From assembly GCA_002284615.2 (NCBI GenBank), contig MU069436.1:1133730-1150495 (forward strand): DNA of 16,766 nucleotides, in the 5' to 3' direction. The stretch is from Dunaliella salina. Its lineage: Eukaryota; Chlorophyta; Chlorophyceae; Chlamydomonadales; Dunaliellaceae. The position numbers and the translations under genes are program-made. Shown here one piece after another: positions 7,738-15,877 of this stretch (its first letter is position 1; each line of letters opens with the position of its first letter). Below the pieces are notes generated by a model, which was not told the DNA's origin, searched no databases, and worked only from the letters and a program-made list of their open reading frames with translations.

Positions 7738-8264
7738 ATTAAGTTTGGCTGCTCAGCTCTTATGTAACAGATGCATCTGCGCCTCTCCTTCCTTGTTGTC
7801 ATCATCACAACACTAAAAACAAAATTGCTGTCCTTGAACAGGCAGCCCTCCAGCATGCCTGCACTGCCTTCTTCTGCCAAAACCAAAGGTATAGTTTTGC
7901 CATCACCGAGCAAAACAACAATTGGATATTGTTAGACTCTGAGCTTCGCCACCCCAGAACTATTTGTGCTACCACACACAGTCAAAATCAAGGTGTCATG
8001 GCTCTTAACTTCAGGATCCTCAAACTAGAAACTATCTGCCAAGACACATAAATTGCTCCAGCCTTGTACATGGAAAATCAAGAAAAGGGCTTCTACTTGG
8101 TCAGTGCGTTCAATATGGATATAGGGCACCCTCTTCTATCTGGTGATGCTATTTTGAAACACATCAAGGAACTGGAGAAGACACTCAGGAAGAAGAATCT
8201 GCAACACATCTCTTTAAAGCACTACTACCAGGAGAACACAGGCAACTTCAATTGCATGAAGTGA
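7738..8264 (+). pseudogene. N-terminal segment of the family A polyprotein (possible cysteine-peptidase-like)
   Basis: One frame stays open from about 7741 to 8264 apart from a TAA at 8049-8051. The first part contains CTAFFCQNQRYSFAITEQ then NNWILLDSELRHPRTI (about 7855-7950). The layout 'x-Y/W-hydrophobic strand, then W-x-LLDS' resembles the His- and Asp/Asn-containing strands of papain-fold deubiquitinases of Josephin or ULP type, but the position expected for His reads Arg and no catalytic Cys segment is seen upstream. The second part (8064-8264) is charged and helical, with KHIKELEKTLRKKN. It would link this domain to RT. The function is a guess; membership in the element rests on the shared frame and strand. 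Confidence 0.4.
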
Positions 8265-8387
8265 ATCACTACCTCTCCACAGTGCCTTGGAACAGCAGTA
8301 CACATTACTACCTCAGACACACAACAGCTGACCTCCAGCATGTCAAGTCAATGAATTTGTCCTGGTCAGTCTTCTCGCTGCCAGTGC

Positions 8388-10001
8388 TTGCAGCCCTGCC
8401 ATCATCCTCCTGACACCAACAGCTACAACCAGGCTCATGCTGTTACTCTTAAAAAAGCCCTCAATGCTGATCATACATGCCGGCACTGGTACTTGCTAGA
8501 CTCCCAACAAACTCAGCCTGTCTGGCTATCCACAAGGCTCCACTGGCACAGTCTGCATGGCAGTCTCCTGACAATTCAGAAGGACAGTATCTGGAACAAC
8601 ATCAGCTGTAACTCCGTGCTATACCTAGCGGATCCCCACAACGAGAGGGACCAGAGACTGAAATTTCTTCATACAGGCCAATAGGCCTCGCCAATACTCT
8701 CTATAAGCTCTGGACACGCTTAATAATCAACACACTGTATGAATATGCAGAAGAGCATTCTATTCTCAGTGACATGCAATTGCAAGCTCGATTCCGCAAA
8801 AAGAAAGACACAATTCAGCAGCTAGAAAATTTAATCATGGCCTTAGAAGATGCAAAAATATTCAACCAAGAAATCAACCCTTGTTGTGGACTTACCTCCG
8901 CCTTCAATACTGCTGATCACGACAAGCTACTCACCATTATGTATGACCTGGGTCTCCCCACAGATGCTATTAATGTGGTCCAAAACCTTTACCACCAGGC
9001 AAGTACTTGAGTTAAGCTCCCTACTGGAGACTACACCTCTGAAATCCCTGTAGAGAGGGGAAGCATACAAGGAGATACACTTTCTCGCTTCCTCTTTCTT
9101 ATCTACATTGAGCCCCTGCTCCGTTGGCTGCATGTTGGTAACCGGGGTTATACACATGCATGCACCCCTTCCGCATCTTTACCACCAGATAAGATTAGAA
9201 GCACAATGAGCAGTGGAGCCTTCGCTGACAACCTGATTTGCCTAGTGAAAACATTTCGAAATCTCCAACTTCAAGCCAAGGAAATTACCATCCATGCAGA
9301 TTGGGCACACCTCATCATCTCTGGAAGCAAAACCAACTTGAAGGTTACCTGCATCCTGCACAGCGAAGAAAGCACACTGCTGCGTGGCAACACAAATATG
9401 TCAGATTTTGCCCAGCACTTACTTACTGGAAGAATTTTGGTACAGGGCCAACCAGGCCCAATTCATGCACCCTGATGAACCTTTCCGTTACCTGGGCGTC
9501 TTAATAACCATGGACCTCAACTGGTCTCACCAGCTGCAGAGTATGACTCGAAAACTCCCTGACAAATTGCAGCGACTAGGACAATCTTATGCTAGCCCCA
9601 AACAAACATTAGATACATTGCGCACTGCTGTCATACCTAGCATAGCTTATGCCTTCCCTGTCACACCATGCTCACAAGCAAATTTGGAACACTGGGACAC
9701 ATCTGTACTCTCTACCATGAAAAGAAAATTTGGACTGTGGTCGAAAACTTGCACAGCACTCCTTCATGAAGATAAGCAGAATTTTGGCCATACATCCATG
9801 ACAGTTGAATACCACTACAGGAACGCTGTTGCTCTCACCACTAGCCTGCATGACAAGTCAAGACACGGCAGAACCACCAACCTATTATTATGCTGCCAAA
9901 CTGCTAACATACAAAACGTAGCCAATGGTCTGCTAGGGCCCCACTGTCAAACTCCCAAATATCTCAATCAAATGCTTAAATACAACCTTTGCCCTCAATA
10001 G
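8388..10001 (+). pseudogene. Reverse transcriptase of the family A element, inactivated
   Basis: The lead-in (8388-8684) has KKALNADHTCRHWYLLDS and ends in a damaged VLYLADPHNERDQ segment. Frame then shifts and RPIGLANTLYKLWTRL (about 8675) opens the RT proper. Motif A reads GLTSAFNTADHD at 8888, with Gly where the catalytic Asp belongs. IMYDLGLPTDA follows, then a TGA at 9008-9010 and RGSIQGDTLSRFLFLIYIEP (motif B). Motif C reads AFADNL at 9218-9235, Asn replacing the second catalytic Asp. A frameshift between about 9430 and 9460 leads to PDEPFRYLGVLITMDLNW (motif D/E region and thumb), and the frame runs to a TAG at 9999-10001. Two lost catalytic residues plus stops mean it cannot polymerise. 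Homology to the minus-strand fragment at 4856-5066 confirms the family. Confidence 0.88.
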
Positions 10002-10259
10002 TGCATCAGTATACATGCCAGCGGCTTAAAGCTCGCACATCAGGGCCAACTTTCCTTCACTGACACCCTTCAACCTATAGCAAACATCCTATATAGGGTG
10101 GGCACATATGGGCACCAGAAACCCGTGAACTCCCAAGACTGATCAATTGCATCATACATCCTCTCATGGAAGCTGGCATTTTCAATTTTTTCCTCTATCC
10201 TTTATGATGAACACTCACATGTCTTAAATGCCCAAGCTCTGAATTCCTAGCATCACACC
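10002..10259 (+). pseudogene. RT-to-linker connection, broken frames
   Basis: Coding traces continue with frame changes: ETRELPRLINCIIHPLMEAG at about 10118-10180 is a helical segment in the expected direction, followed by a TGA/TAA-rich stretch near 10206-10225. It bridges the RT C-terminus and the basic linker. No catalytic motif is expected or seen. Confidence 0.5.
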
Positions 10260-10673
10260 ATGAAGAAGAAGCAAACTATTGCTCTCAACAGGCTTGCTTC
10301 TCTTGCAAACTGCAATAATTTCAGTCAATCTACTATTGACCAGGCTTTTACAAACACTGATGCCAATCCAAACAAAGCTCCAGAACTCAGACAAACAAAT
10401 CGCAACTCTTTACACCAACTCCCCCAGCATGCACCCTTAGGTTGGTCTTGGATCTCTCATCAAAGTCTATCTTCTCCATCCAGCCAAGACAGCCACAGCA
10501 ACAAGCGACCGAGTTTAGCCTTGCAAAGCCCTCACCAAATGCAAAGTACTCCAGAAACCCCGATCACAAAAAAGCTTAAACACAACTCCACAAGATTCCT
10601 AACCTGCCCCAACGAAGTCACAGGGGCCAGTTCACCCACAATGCACACAAACTCCATCAATGCAAAAAATTGA
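10260..10673 (+). pseudogene. Pro/Ser/Thr-rich basic linker of the family A polyprotein
   Basis: A 137-codon open frame starts with KKKQTIALNRLASLANC, which looks like the tail of a helical RT-distal segment. It then becomes low complexity, rich in Ser, Pro, Asn, Gln and Thr. Basic patches SNKRPSLAL and ITKKLKHNS could act in nuclear import or nucleic-acid binding. The frame ends at 10671-10673, and the thread continues in another frame as ERLLKEACTAPGSF just before the chromo-like segment. It is probably a disordered tether between the polymerase and the reader module. Confidence 0.6.
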
Positions 10674-10732
10674 GAGACTATTAAAAGAGGCCTGCACTGC
10701 TCCAGGGTCCTTCTGCCATACACACCGTCTTT

Positions 10733-10880
10733 AAGTACGAATTTCAAATCCAAGCCATTCTTAACTGGCAAATGCTAAGCAGGAAAAGTGAAGGTACCTC
10801 ACCTGCACACTCACTATCACAATACCTGGTGAATTGGGAGCCAATGTTCATTGAAGGGTGGGCTCTGCCAATCCTTTGCA
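10733..10880 (+). pseudogene. Chromodomain-like segment
   Basis: The segment reads KYEFQIQAILNWQ, a variable loop, then SQYLVNWEPMFIEGWALPI. The pattern matches the chromodomain fold outline: a first strand of type Y-x-V-x-x-I-L, a second of type YLVKW, and a third of type W-E-P-x-x-N-L, here altered to EGWALPI. Aromatic residues Y, W and W are present at roughly the places where chromodomains form a methyl-lysine cage. It lies about 20 codons ahead of the PHD finger in the same frame. The match is by eye and short, so this is a hypothesis. Chromodomains at the integrase C-terminus of chromoviral LTR elements are a known precedent for targeting. Confidence 0.45.
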
Positions 10881-10934
10881 AAACAGGCCTCGCGGTAGCT
10901 CATCTTCAACCCTTCCCCGGAAGCCAAATAGATG

Positions 10935-11145
10935 ATGATACCTGCCAAATCTGCTGGACTCTCACCAACATGGAACATGAAGAACATAACTTCATTGACA
11001 TGCCTCAATGTGACACATGCCAGCGCACATATCACTGGAAATGCCTACTTCACCACAACCTCTGCACCCCATCACAGCGCATCCAGGCAGACCAAATGTC
11101 CACTTGGGAATGCCCTTCTTGTGCTCATCCTACTAATTACTCAAA
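10935..11145 (+). pseudogene. PHD finger (complete C4HC3) of the family A polyprotein
   Basis: All eight zinc ligands are present: Cys codons at 10943, 10952, 11009 and 11018, His at 11033, then Cys at 11042, 11111 and 11120. Spacing is CX2C-X18-CX2C-X4-H-X2-C-X22-CX2C. A Trp two residues before the seventh ligand (WECPSC, 11105-11122) is the standard PHD aromatic. An acidic/amide-rich loop between the second and third ligands (MEHEEHNFIDMPQ) is typical of PHD fingers, many of which bind the histone H3 tail. It shares its frame with the chromo-like segment, and the frame is lost about 10 codons after the last Cys. PHD fingers have been described in ORF1 proteins of CR1-group LINEs. Here it sits after RT. 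Confidence 0.85.
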
Positions 11146-11900
11146 AAAGACAGCGTACCAAGACAGCAGAAGAAACAGGAATGGTCAATGTCACCTGGCA
11201 GCCCACTTGGGAACCAACTTCTATGCTCCTTGAATATTCAGATTTCAAGGAGCATGTCCACAGATTCGAGCAATCTCATATAGACAACTTTTCTTCTCCA
11301 CAACAACACTCACCACCTGGCGACGACACTGTAGACAACCTCACTCGTCAAGGTTTTGAGGGAGCCACACAGCCTCCAAACAGGCACTGGCTCCCAACCC
11401 AAGGCCACACCATACGCAACAAGGCACGCTTTGACCTCGAGACTACTAATCCCCAGACAGACATCATACCAACAAATAGATGTGAAATTTGGCTGAGAAA
11501 CGTGGATCTCATGGTGCCGAGATCCAACAAGGATGCTGATGAACAACCCAAAATCCCTCTTGCATTCACCATTCAAGCTGCATGCATTTATGACACCAAG
11601 GGGAAATGTGCAGGCATTATCACCCCTCACCGTCTTCAAAATCTGCTTCAAGCATACAGTGCGGCCAGGCAAGCTGGTCTATACGCTTCAATTCAGCCCC
11701 CTCTTAAAAATGAAGCAACAGAAATTATGGGTCTTCTACACAGGTACACTTCCCACCTTGGAAAATGCAATCAAAAAATAAAAGAAATAATTTCTTTGCA
11801 CACACCAGTTAACATTCTAACAGCTGTCACGCGCTGTGCGCTAGTTGCCCAAGAAAAACTTGCAAGCCCCTTTGATTATGACACGCACTTGAAAGCATAG
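11146..11900 (+). pseudogene. Second chromo-like half motif and central region of the polyprotein
   Basis: After a +1/-1 frame change near 11150 the thread continues as GMVNVTWQPTWEPTSMLLE (11178-11235). VTW-x4-WEP-x-x-x-L matches the last two strands of a chromodomain, so the PHD finger is flanked on both sides by chromo-like sequence. The rest (to 11897) is an open, non-repetitive globular-looking frame with ARFDLETTNPQTDII and a helix-rich end (RLQNLLQAYSAARQAG, HLGKCNQKIKEIISLH). It has no assigned fold. It ends at TAG 11898-11900, which interrupts an otherwise continuing frame and is most simply a mutated TGG. Confidence 0.6.
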
Positions 11901-12180
11901 ATGAGCCCTTTTGCTCGAGACGGAGTTTTTGGGGCCAACACTGATATGTTTGGAACCAAATGTACTGGGTTCTCCTTTTGCCACCCTGCCTATGATGATG
12001 AATTCATCTACTACCTTGTCACGCATGCCCTGTCTTCAATCACTAACACAACGACCCCAACGGTCGCCTTCATGCTCCTCCCCGGCCAGATGGGATGGAC
12101 CAGAACAGGAAACATGCGTTAGCGCTGGTTCACATGTTACCCAGACCATGCCACAATCCTAGTCCACAATCCTCAGGAAG
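11901..12180 (+). pseudogene. Methyltransferase-like segment (tentative)
   Basis: The frame continues past the TAG as SPFARDGVFGANTDMF, then GFSFCHPAYDDEFIYYLVTHALSSI, then TPTVAFMLLPGQ, to a second TAG at 12120-12122, after which RWFTCYPDHATILVHNPQE continues in frame. The arrangement 'hydrophobic strand, (N/D)-P-x-(Y/F), acidic helix, about 25 residues, P-T-hydrophobic strand-P' recalls the adenine N6-methyltransferase core, especially PCIF1-like enzymes with NPPF. Here the motif is HPAY (11982-11993), so the first residue would be lost. No SAM-binding glycine loop is identified. I rate this as a lead. The segment belongs to the element by frame and position. Confidence 0.3.
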
Positions 12181-12540
12181 TCTAAAATTCTAGCCACCCC
12201 AAGCCTACCTAACTCCTCTTGCTCCTCCTGAAAGGAATATGAGACACATGCAACTTCTTGCCATCTGGAACAATGAGGGAAAGCAAAAGCTCTTCCATAA
12301 CAACCCAAATTGGCTTGAGGATTAAAACAAGAGATCCAAGTAGGAAACTGGTACCACAGAAGCAGTCAACAAATTGCAAAAAATCAAAACACTACCCTCT
12401 CTTTTAAAGCACCCTGCACATGGAGGAAAAATTTGCACTTTTGCATCATGACACAACATTTTCGATCTCTGCAGCCAACAAAGAACCTTCACACCTGACG
12501 TACAACCATACCTGCAACCCCTGCAACAAAAGGTCCCAGG
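12181..12540 (+). pseudogene. Heavily eroded link before RNase H
   Basis: Stops occur in all plus frames and no long reading thread survives until PYLQPLQQKVPGWRHL at about 12505-12550, which leads directly into the RNase H first strand. A 117-codon minus-strand frame (12322-12675) overlaps the RNase H coding sequence and is a shadow. Confidence 0.55.
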
Positions 12541-12965
12541 CTGGCGACACCTAACATTTACAGATGGCAGCATCTTAAAGTCCGACAGCAAGAAAACACA
12601 GCAGGCAGGAGCATCCTTTTTCATCCCGGAAGACATCTCCTCCTCTGAACCTGTCACCTGCACAACAAATCCCAAGGGCCATGGTCCCGCTTATACTATT
12701 AAAGGAGCAGAGCTCGCTGCAATTTTGATAGCTCTACAGCAAGGCCACACTCCAATTGCAACTGACAGTTCTTCAGCACTTAATCAGATTAAAAACGAGC
12801 TTCTAAAACCCATGGATATGTGCACGCACTAACATACACTACTGCTCAAAAGAAATCGTAGCCTGCATTAACGCTTCAGAAGGCCCTGTCCACTTCTGCA
12901 AAGTAAAATCACAGAGTGGCATCTTTGGTAATAAAGGCGCAGGTGCCCTTGCCCATCAAGCAGCT
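12541..12965 (+). pseudogene. RNase H domain of the family A element
   Basis: RNase H would remove the RNA strand during second-strand synthesis. Catalytic residues seen in order: Asp in TFTDGS (12563-12565), Glu in KGAELAAI (12710-12712) and Asp in IATDSSSA (12764-12766). A TAA at 12830-12832 and a frame change follow. The last block reads KVKSQSGIFGNKGAGALAHQAA (about 12898-12963), where family members usually have KSHxG and GNExAD. The catalytic-loop His is Gln and the fourth acidic residue is Gly. Three of four metal-binding acids remain but the domain is interrupted, so it is nonfunctional. Confidence 0.85.
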
Positions 12966-13045
12966 ATGCTACCTGATGAAGCTAACACCTCACTCGACCA
13001 GGCAGAAACTCCTTTCTTTCATCTCTATTGGCTTGCTGCATCTGT
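12966..13045 (+). pseudogene. Post-RNase H linker interrupted by a nested insertion
   Basis: The frame continues from RNase H through PDEANTSLDQAETPFFHLYWL and then runs into sequence homologous to the very end of a related polyprotein. The expected continuation (helical segment, zinc knuckle, nuclease) resumes only after 13452. Confidence 0.6.
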
Positions 13046-13451
13046 CACAACATATAGCTCTGTTCATCCTATTCTCCTTGGCGTTGGTGGAACTTGTTAT
13101 ACAGAGCATACCCTTAGCCAGCTCAAACAGCTAGGTCTGGATCATCAACGTGCTCTTAAGCTTGCTCAAAATCTTCATGCCCATTCTGTTCAGTATGCCC
13201 ATAAACTGGTTACCACAAGACGTGCAATTGAAAACAAGATCACCTATCACAGCCAAGTTCTAGAGCCTAGTGCTTCTAGAAACCCTCCAGATCCTCACTA
13301 GCCTTTTTGGACTTGTATTGTGGTGGAGGGGACTCACGGCTCTTCTGAGCCAATGTGTCTCCTCTTCCTTAATTGATGCAGGGAGATGTTTCTCTGCCTA
13401 CGTGGTTTTCCTTTCTTTTCTTTTCTTTTCTTTTCTTTTCTTTTCTTTTCT
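13046..13451 (+). mobile_element. Nested 5'-truncated LINE (subfamily A2) 3' end
   Basis: The insertion begins between 13041 and 13062 inside the endonuclease tail: HPILLGVGGTCYTEHTL, then LARKLH-type helices (LAQNLHAHSVQYAHKLVTTR) and a natural-looking C-terminus ending PPDPH at TAG 13299-13301. The 3' UTR (13318-13420), hairpin GGCTC/GAGCC (13338-13351) and a tail of about seven TTTTC pentamers (to 13451) follow. The same UTR stands alone at 3876-3989. After the tail, the host element resumes. Possible diverged target duplication: TGTCACAACATATAG before and TCTCACACAGAATAC after, which is weak. Confidence 0.72.
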
Positions 13452-13740
13452 CACACAGAATACTTGCCCCTTTCAAACCTCCAGGACAAACTGAAAAAAA
13501 TAATGCATGAAAAACACAAATTGGGAACAGCAAACCTCAGCACATACGGCTACCAAAATTGGCAGAGCCTGCTAAGGATGTCTAATGCTCACCCCATTGC
13601 CAATTCAAAAATTAGTAATGCTTTCTGGCACATGAAATCTGTAACCCTCAAAGAACAAACCAATGTCTTCAAATATCGGACAGACACCCTTTACAATGGC
13701 AAACATGCCAGCCGCTTCAGTGGCCACCCTGGGCCTTCTC
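13452..13740 (+). pseudogene. Host element resumes: helical segment before zinc knuckle
   Basis: The frame opens with NLQDKLKKIMHEKHKLGTAN, then YGYQNWQSLL, KISNAFWHM and VFKYRTDTLYNGKHASRF. It is a helix-rich, basic segment of the kind found between RNase H or RT and the zinc knuckle in LINEs with C-terminal nucleases. Any protein start called at 13386 is false: the Phe/Leu/Ser-rich N-terminus there is translated from the TTTTC tail of the nested insertion and imitates a signal peptide. Confidence 0.7.
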
Positions 13741-14440
13741 TTTGCCCTCTTTCTGGTACACCTGATAGCACCTCCCATACCCTACTCAGGTGCACTCACC
13801 CACAGATAGACAGGATGAACATCAATCGCCACCATCAAGCACTCAGCATCTATGGTGAAGCAATAAGCAAAGGAGACTTTGGATCTTATATCGTCTCTAT
13901 AGATGCATATAATGCAGAGAGGCTACGCTCCCTGGAAATGGAGATTCCAAATATTGTCCATCGACACACTCCACATTGGCTGTTTCCATTCAGACAACCA
14001 CCACACACACAGCTCAGTCGCCCTGATGGCATTATAGTTTTACCCCTTGAAGGCAGAGAATCCACACATCACCCACAGGATATGAATCCCAGAGACAGAG
14101 ATATCCACCTCATTAAGCTCAAATTTTGTTCTGACACCAAATCCGAACACACTCTCCACACTGCACAAAATCAGCACAAACACACCATTGAAAGCTTATG
14201 CACAAGATCTCTTCGGGGCACACACTGCAATAACAGAGTCACACTGCATACCATACTAATTGGAGTTGCTGGAACTATTTTCAATCCCTATACTATCAAT
14301 CCTCTCTGCAGACTTGACCTAACAAAAGACAAAGCTCACAAAACTGCCAAAGAATTCCACTATCATGCGGTAAAGTCCCTAACAAAAATTCACAACACCA
14401 AAAATGCCATCCAACTCAGGAACATAAGCAATGGGGGTTT
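13741..14440 (+). pseudogene. Zinc knuckle and PD-(D/E)XK-like endonuclease of the family A element
   Basis: The knuckle reads CPLSGTPDSTSHTLLRCTHP (13743-13802). The family form would be CPLC-x-H-x-C, so the second Cys has become Ser at 13752. A helical stretch with RHHQALSIYGEAISKG follows. The nuclease-like core has RPDGIIVLP (Asp at 14025-14027), then about 27 residues on IHLIKLKFCSDT, where Lys at 14115-14117 stands where the E of E-x-K is expected. The QxxH segment (QNQHKHTI) and VTLHTILIGVAGTIF follow; the last matches the tails at 4500-4560 (minus) and 13062. RLE-type nucleases nick the target for primed reverse transcription. The C-terminus beyond about 14430 turns Gly-rich and probably reads into UTR. 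Confidence 0.72.
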
Positions 14441-14640
14441 GGGGGAGGGGCTGTGTACAGGAAAGCGAGGCGCGCAGCCGGACGGATGGCCGACGACCCC
14501 CCTGACCCTCATTAGCTGGGCTGCTCATAGCTAGCCTTCTTTGGTGGGGCTCACTGTTAGTGCCAGTGCTAACTGTTGAGTCTTTTTTTAATGCATGCTG
14601 GCAAATGCCAGCGTAGAGTTATACTTTCAATAGAAAAACA
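14441..14640 (+). other. 3' untranslated region of the family A host element
   Basis: G-rich GGGGGTTTGGGGGAGGGG (about 14433-14450) begins it. A T-run (TCTTTTTTTA, 14581-14590) precedes a small perfect hairpin GCTGGC/GCCAGC (14597-14612, loop AAAT). It shows no similarity to the A2 UTR at 13318, so host and nested elements belong to different subfamilies. No simple-repeat tail is seen, so the exact 3' end is uncertain; AATAAA occurs at 14761-14766. Confidence 0.45.
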
Positions 14641-15750
14641 CTGAGAAGAGCTCAAGAAGAGGAAAAACTCAGGTTATGAGCAAACAAAACAGAAGTGTTC
14701 ACAGGCACCATTAGCAATTGCTGAGTTGCAACTCAGTATTTGGGACACCACACAACTCCTTAATAAATGTTGGTCCGTAGCAAAGAAACCAACAGCAGTG
14801 CAGCACTGAAAGCACCATGTGTGCACACTTTAGCTATTCCTAGCAGTACAGCACTAGAACTTCGAGTCAGGTTAGCCAAGCTATGTGTGAAAACGAGGAG
14901 TTAATGGCCCGACACAATCTGAGGCTACAAAGTGCTTGAGGATGGCCTGTTTGGTACTTCTGCATCAAAAAAGTGAAGGTGGGGCTCTAATTTTGAGCCA
15001 TGGGCTTTTTAGGTCATTTTTGACAATGTCCAGGCAAATGGGTGCCAAAACACCTGCTCTGGCCCAAAATTTGCCCATATTTTAGCTCTCAGGTAGGTTT
15101 TAGGTCAAGCGTGATCCATCGGAGTGAAAAAAAAGGGGGGGCAAAATTTGGTCTTGAGCACTTGGTGTATGGTCACCTGTGCGCCATGTGCTAGGCAAAA
15201 GTGGTGCGTACTGGGAAGCCAGGCAAGCACTGTTCTTGGCCCCCACCTGAGTATGAGGACTTGTCCAGCATATTTCCCAGGCAAGTCCTGCCAGTTTTGG
15301 TGGCCCAGGAGTGGGTGTGCGCGTCCCTGGAGCTTGGTCAAAGCGCCAGCTGTCATGAAATTTCAAAAGCCATCTCCTTTTCATTTCCAGCCCGCCACCC
15401 TTTGAAAACCAGGTAGATGCACTCCTCTCCTAAAAGAGCACTGGAAACTCCTGTAGGACCTCACCTGGTTTTAAGCAATCGACCGGAATTTGATCGGATT
15501 CCGTCCAGTGTACGAAAAGCCTTTGCATTTCGCAATTTCCCTGCCAAAATCGGGGTCCCAAGGAGCAAGACTCCGGACCCCAGCCCCCGCCCCCCGGGCC
15601 CCCTGGAATGTGCTCCTGATGAAGTGCTTAGCCATCGCTGCTGGTCAGGTAAGCTGGAGAGGGGCTTCCAGACTTAGGAGTGAGGACCCCATTCTGGCAG
15701 GAATTTTGCTTGATTTCTGGCCACCACCCTGGGTCACCCTCCAGCACAAG
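14641..15750. other. Unassigned flank
   Basis: No gene, RNA gene or recognised transposon. A-rich and G-rich runs (AAAAAAAAGGGGGGG near 15127-15141) and a C-rich stretch with CCCCCCGGGCCCCC (about 15590-15603) occur. Overlapping open frames on both strands at 15100-15790 lack motifs and shadow one another. Confidence 0.4.
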
Positions 15751-15803
15751 CTGAGTATGCAGGGTTGCTCAGAAGGTCCAAATTAAAGGTCCTGCATACT
15801 CAG
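15751..15803. repeat. Perfect 13-bp inverted repeat
   Basis: CTGAGTATGCAGG (15751-15763) and CCTGCATACTCAG (15791-15803) are exact reverse complements separated by 27 bases. The right arm is also found near 7386-7397 (CCTGCATACTCA). It could form a stem-loop in RNA or mark a small inverted-repeat element. No further arm extension is present. Confidence 0.85.
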
Positions 15804-15877
15804 AATTAGCTGGCTGCAGCTGGGCATTAACTCAAACCTACTTGGCTAACCTGACTAGAAGCACAGTGTAACAGTCA

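Larger units (their letters stand above)
7718..14640 (+). mobile_element. Large degenerate non-LTR retroelement, family A, with a nested insertion
   Basis: This is the full footprint of the main element. Coding homology runs from about 7738 to 14440, followed by an untranslated tail. Domain order: N-terminal segment, RT, basic linker, chromo-like segment, PHD finger, second chromo-like half, methyltransferase-like segment, RNase H, zinc knuckle, PD-(D/E)XK-like endonuclease. The order is continuous on one strand and the gaps between domains still carry open-frame stretches, so it reads as one polyprotein broken by mutation. The exact 5' edge is uncertain and I see no clear flanking target-site duplication. 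An RLE plus RNase H after RT resembles Dualen/RandI elements. No AP-endonuclease motif is recognised upstream, and that region may be lost or too eroded. Confidence 0.75.

Noticed and set aside
12322..12675. 117-codon minus-strand Cys-rich protein
   Set aside because: It lies antisense to the RNase H coding sequence, whose catalytic motifs are clear on the plus strand.
13420..13451. Polypyrimidine tract of a splice acceptor
   Set aside because: The TTTTC run follows a LINE 3' UTR also found alone at 3876-3989 with the same tail, so it is a retrotransposon tail.
15100..15786. Four overlapping 70-98 codon frames as small genes
   Set aside because: They overlap on opposite strands, lack motifs and have low-complexity runs.
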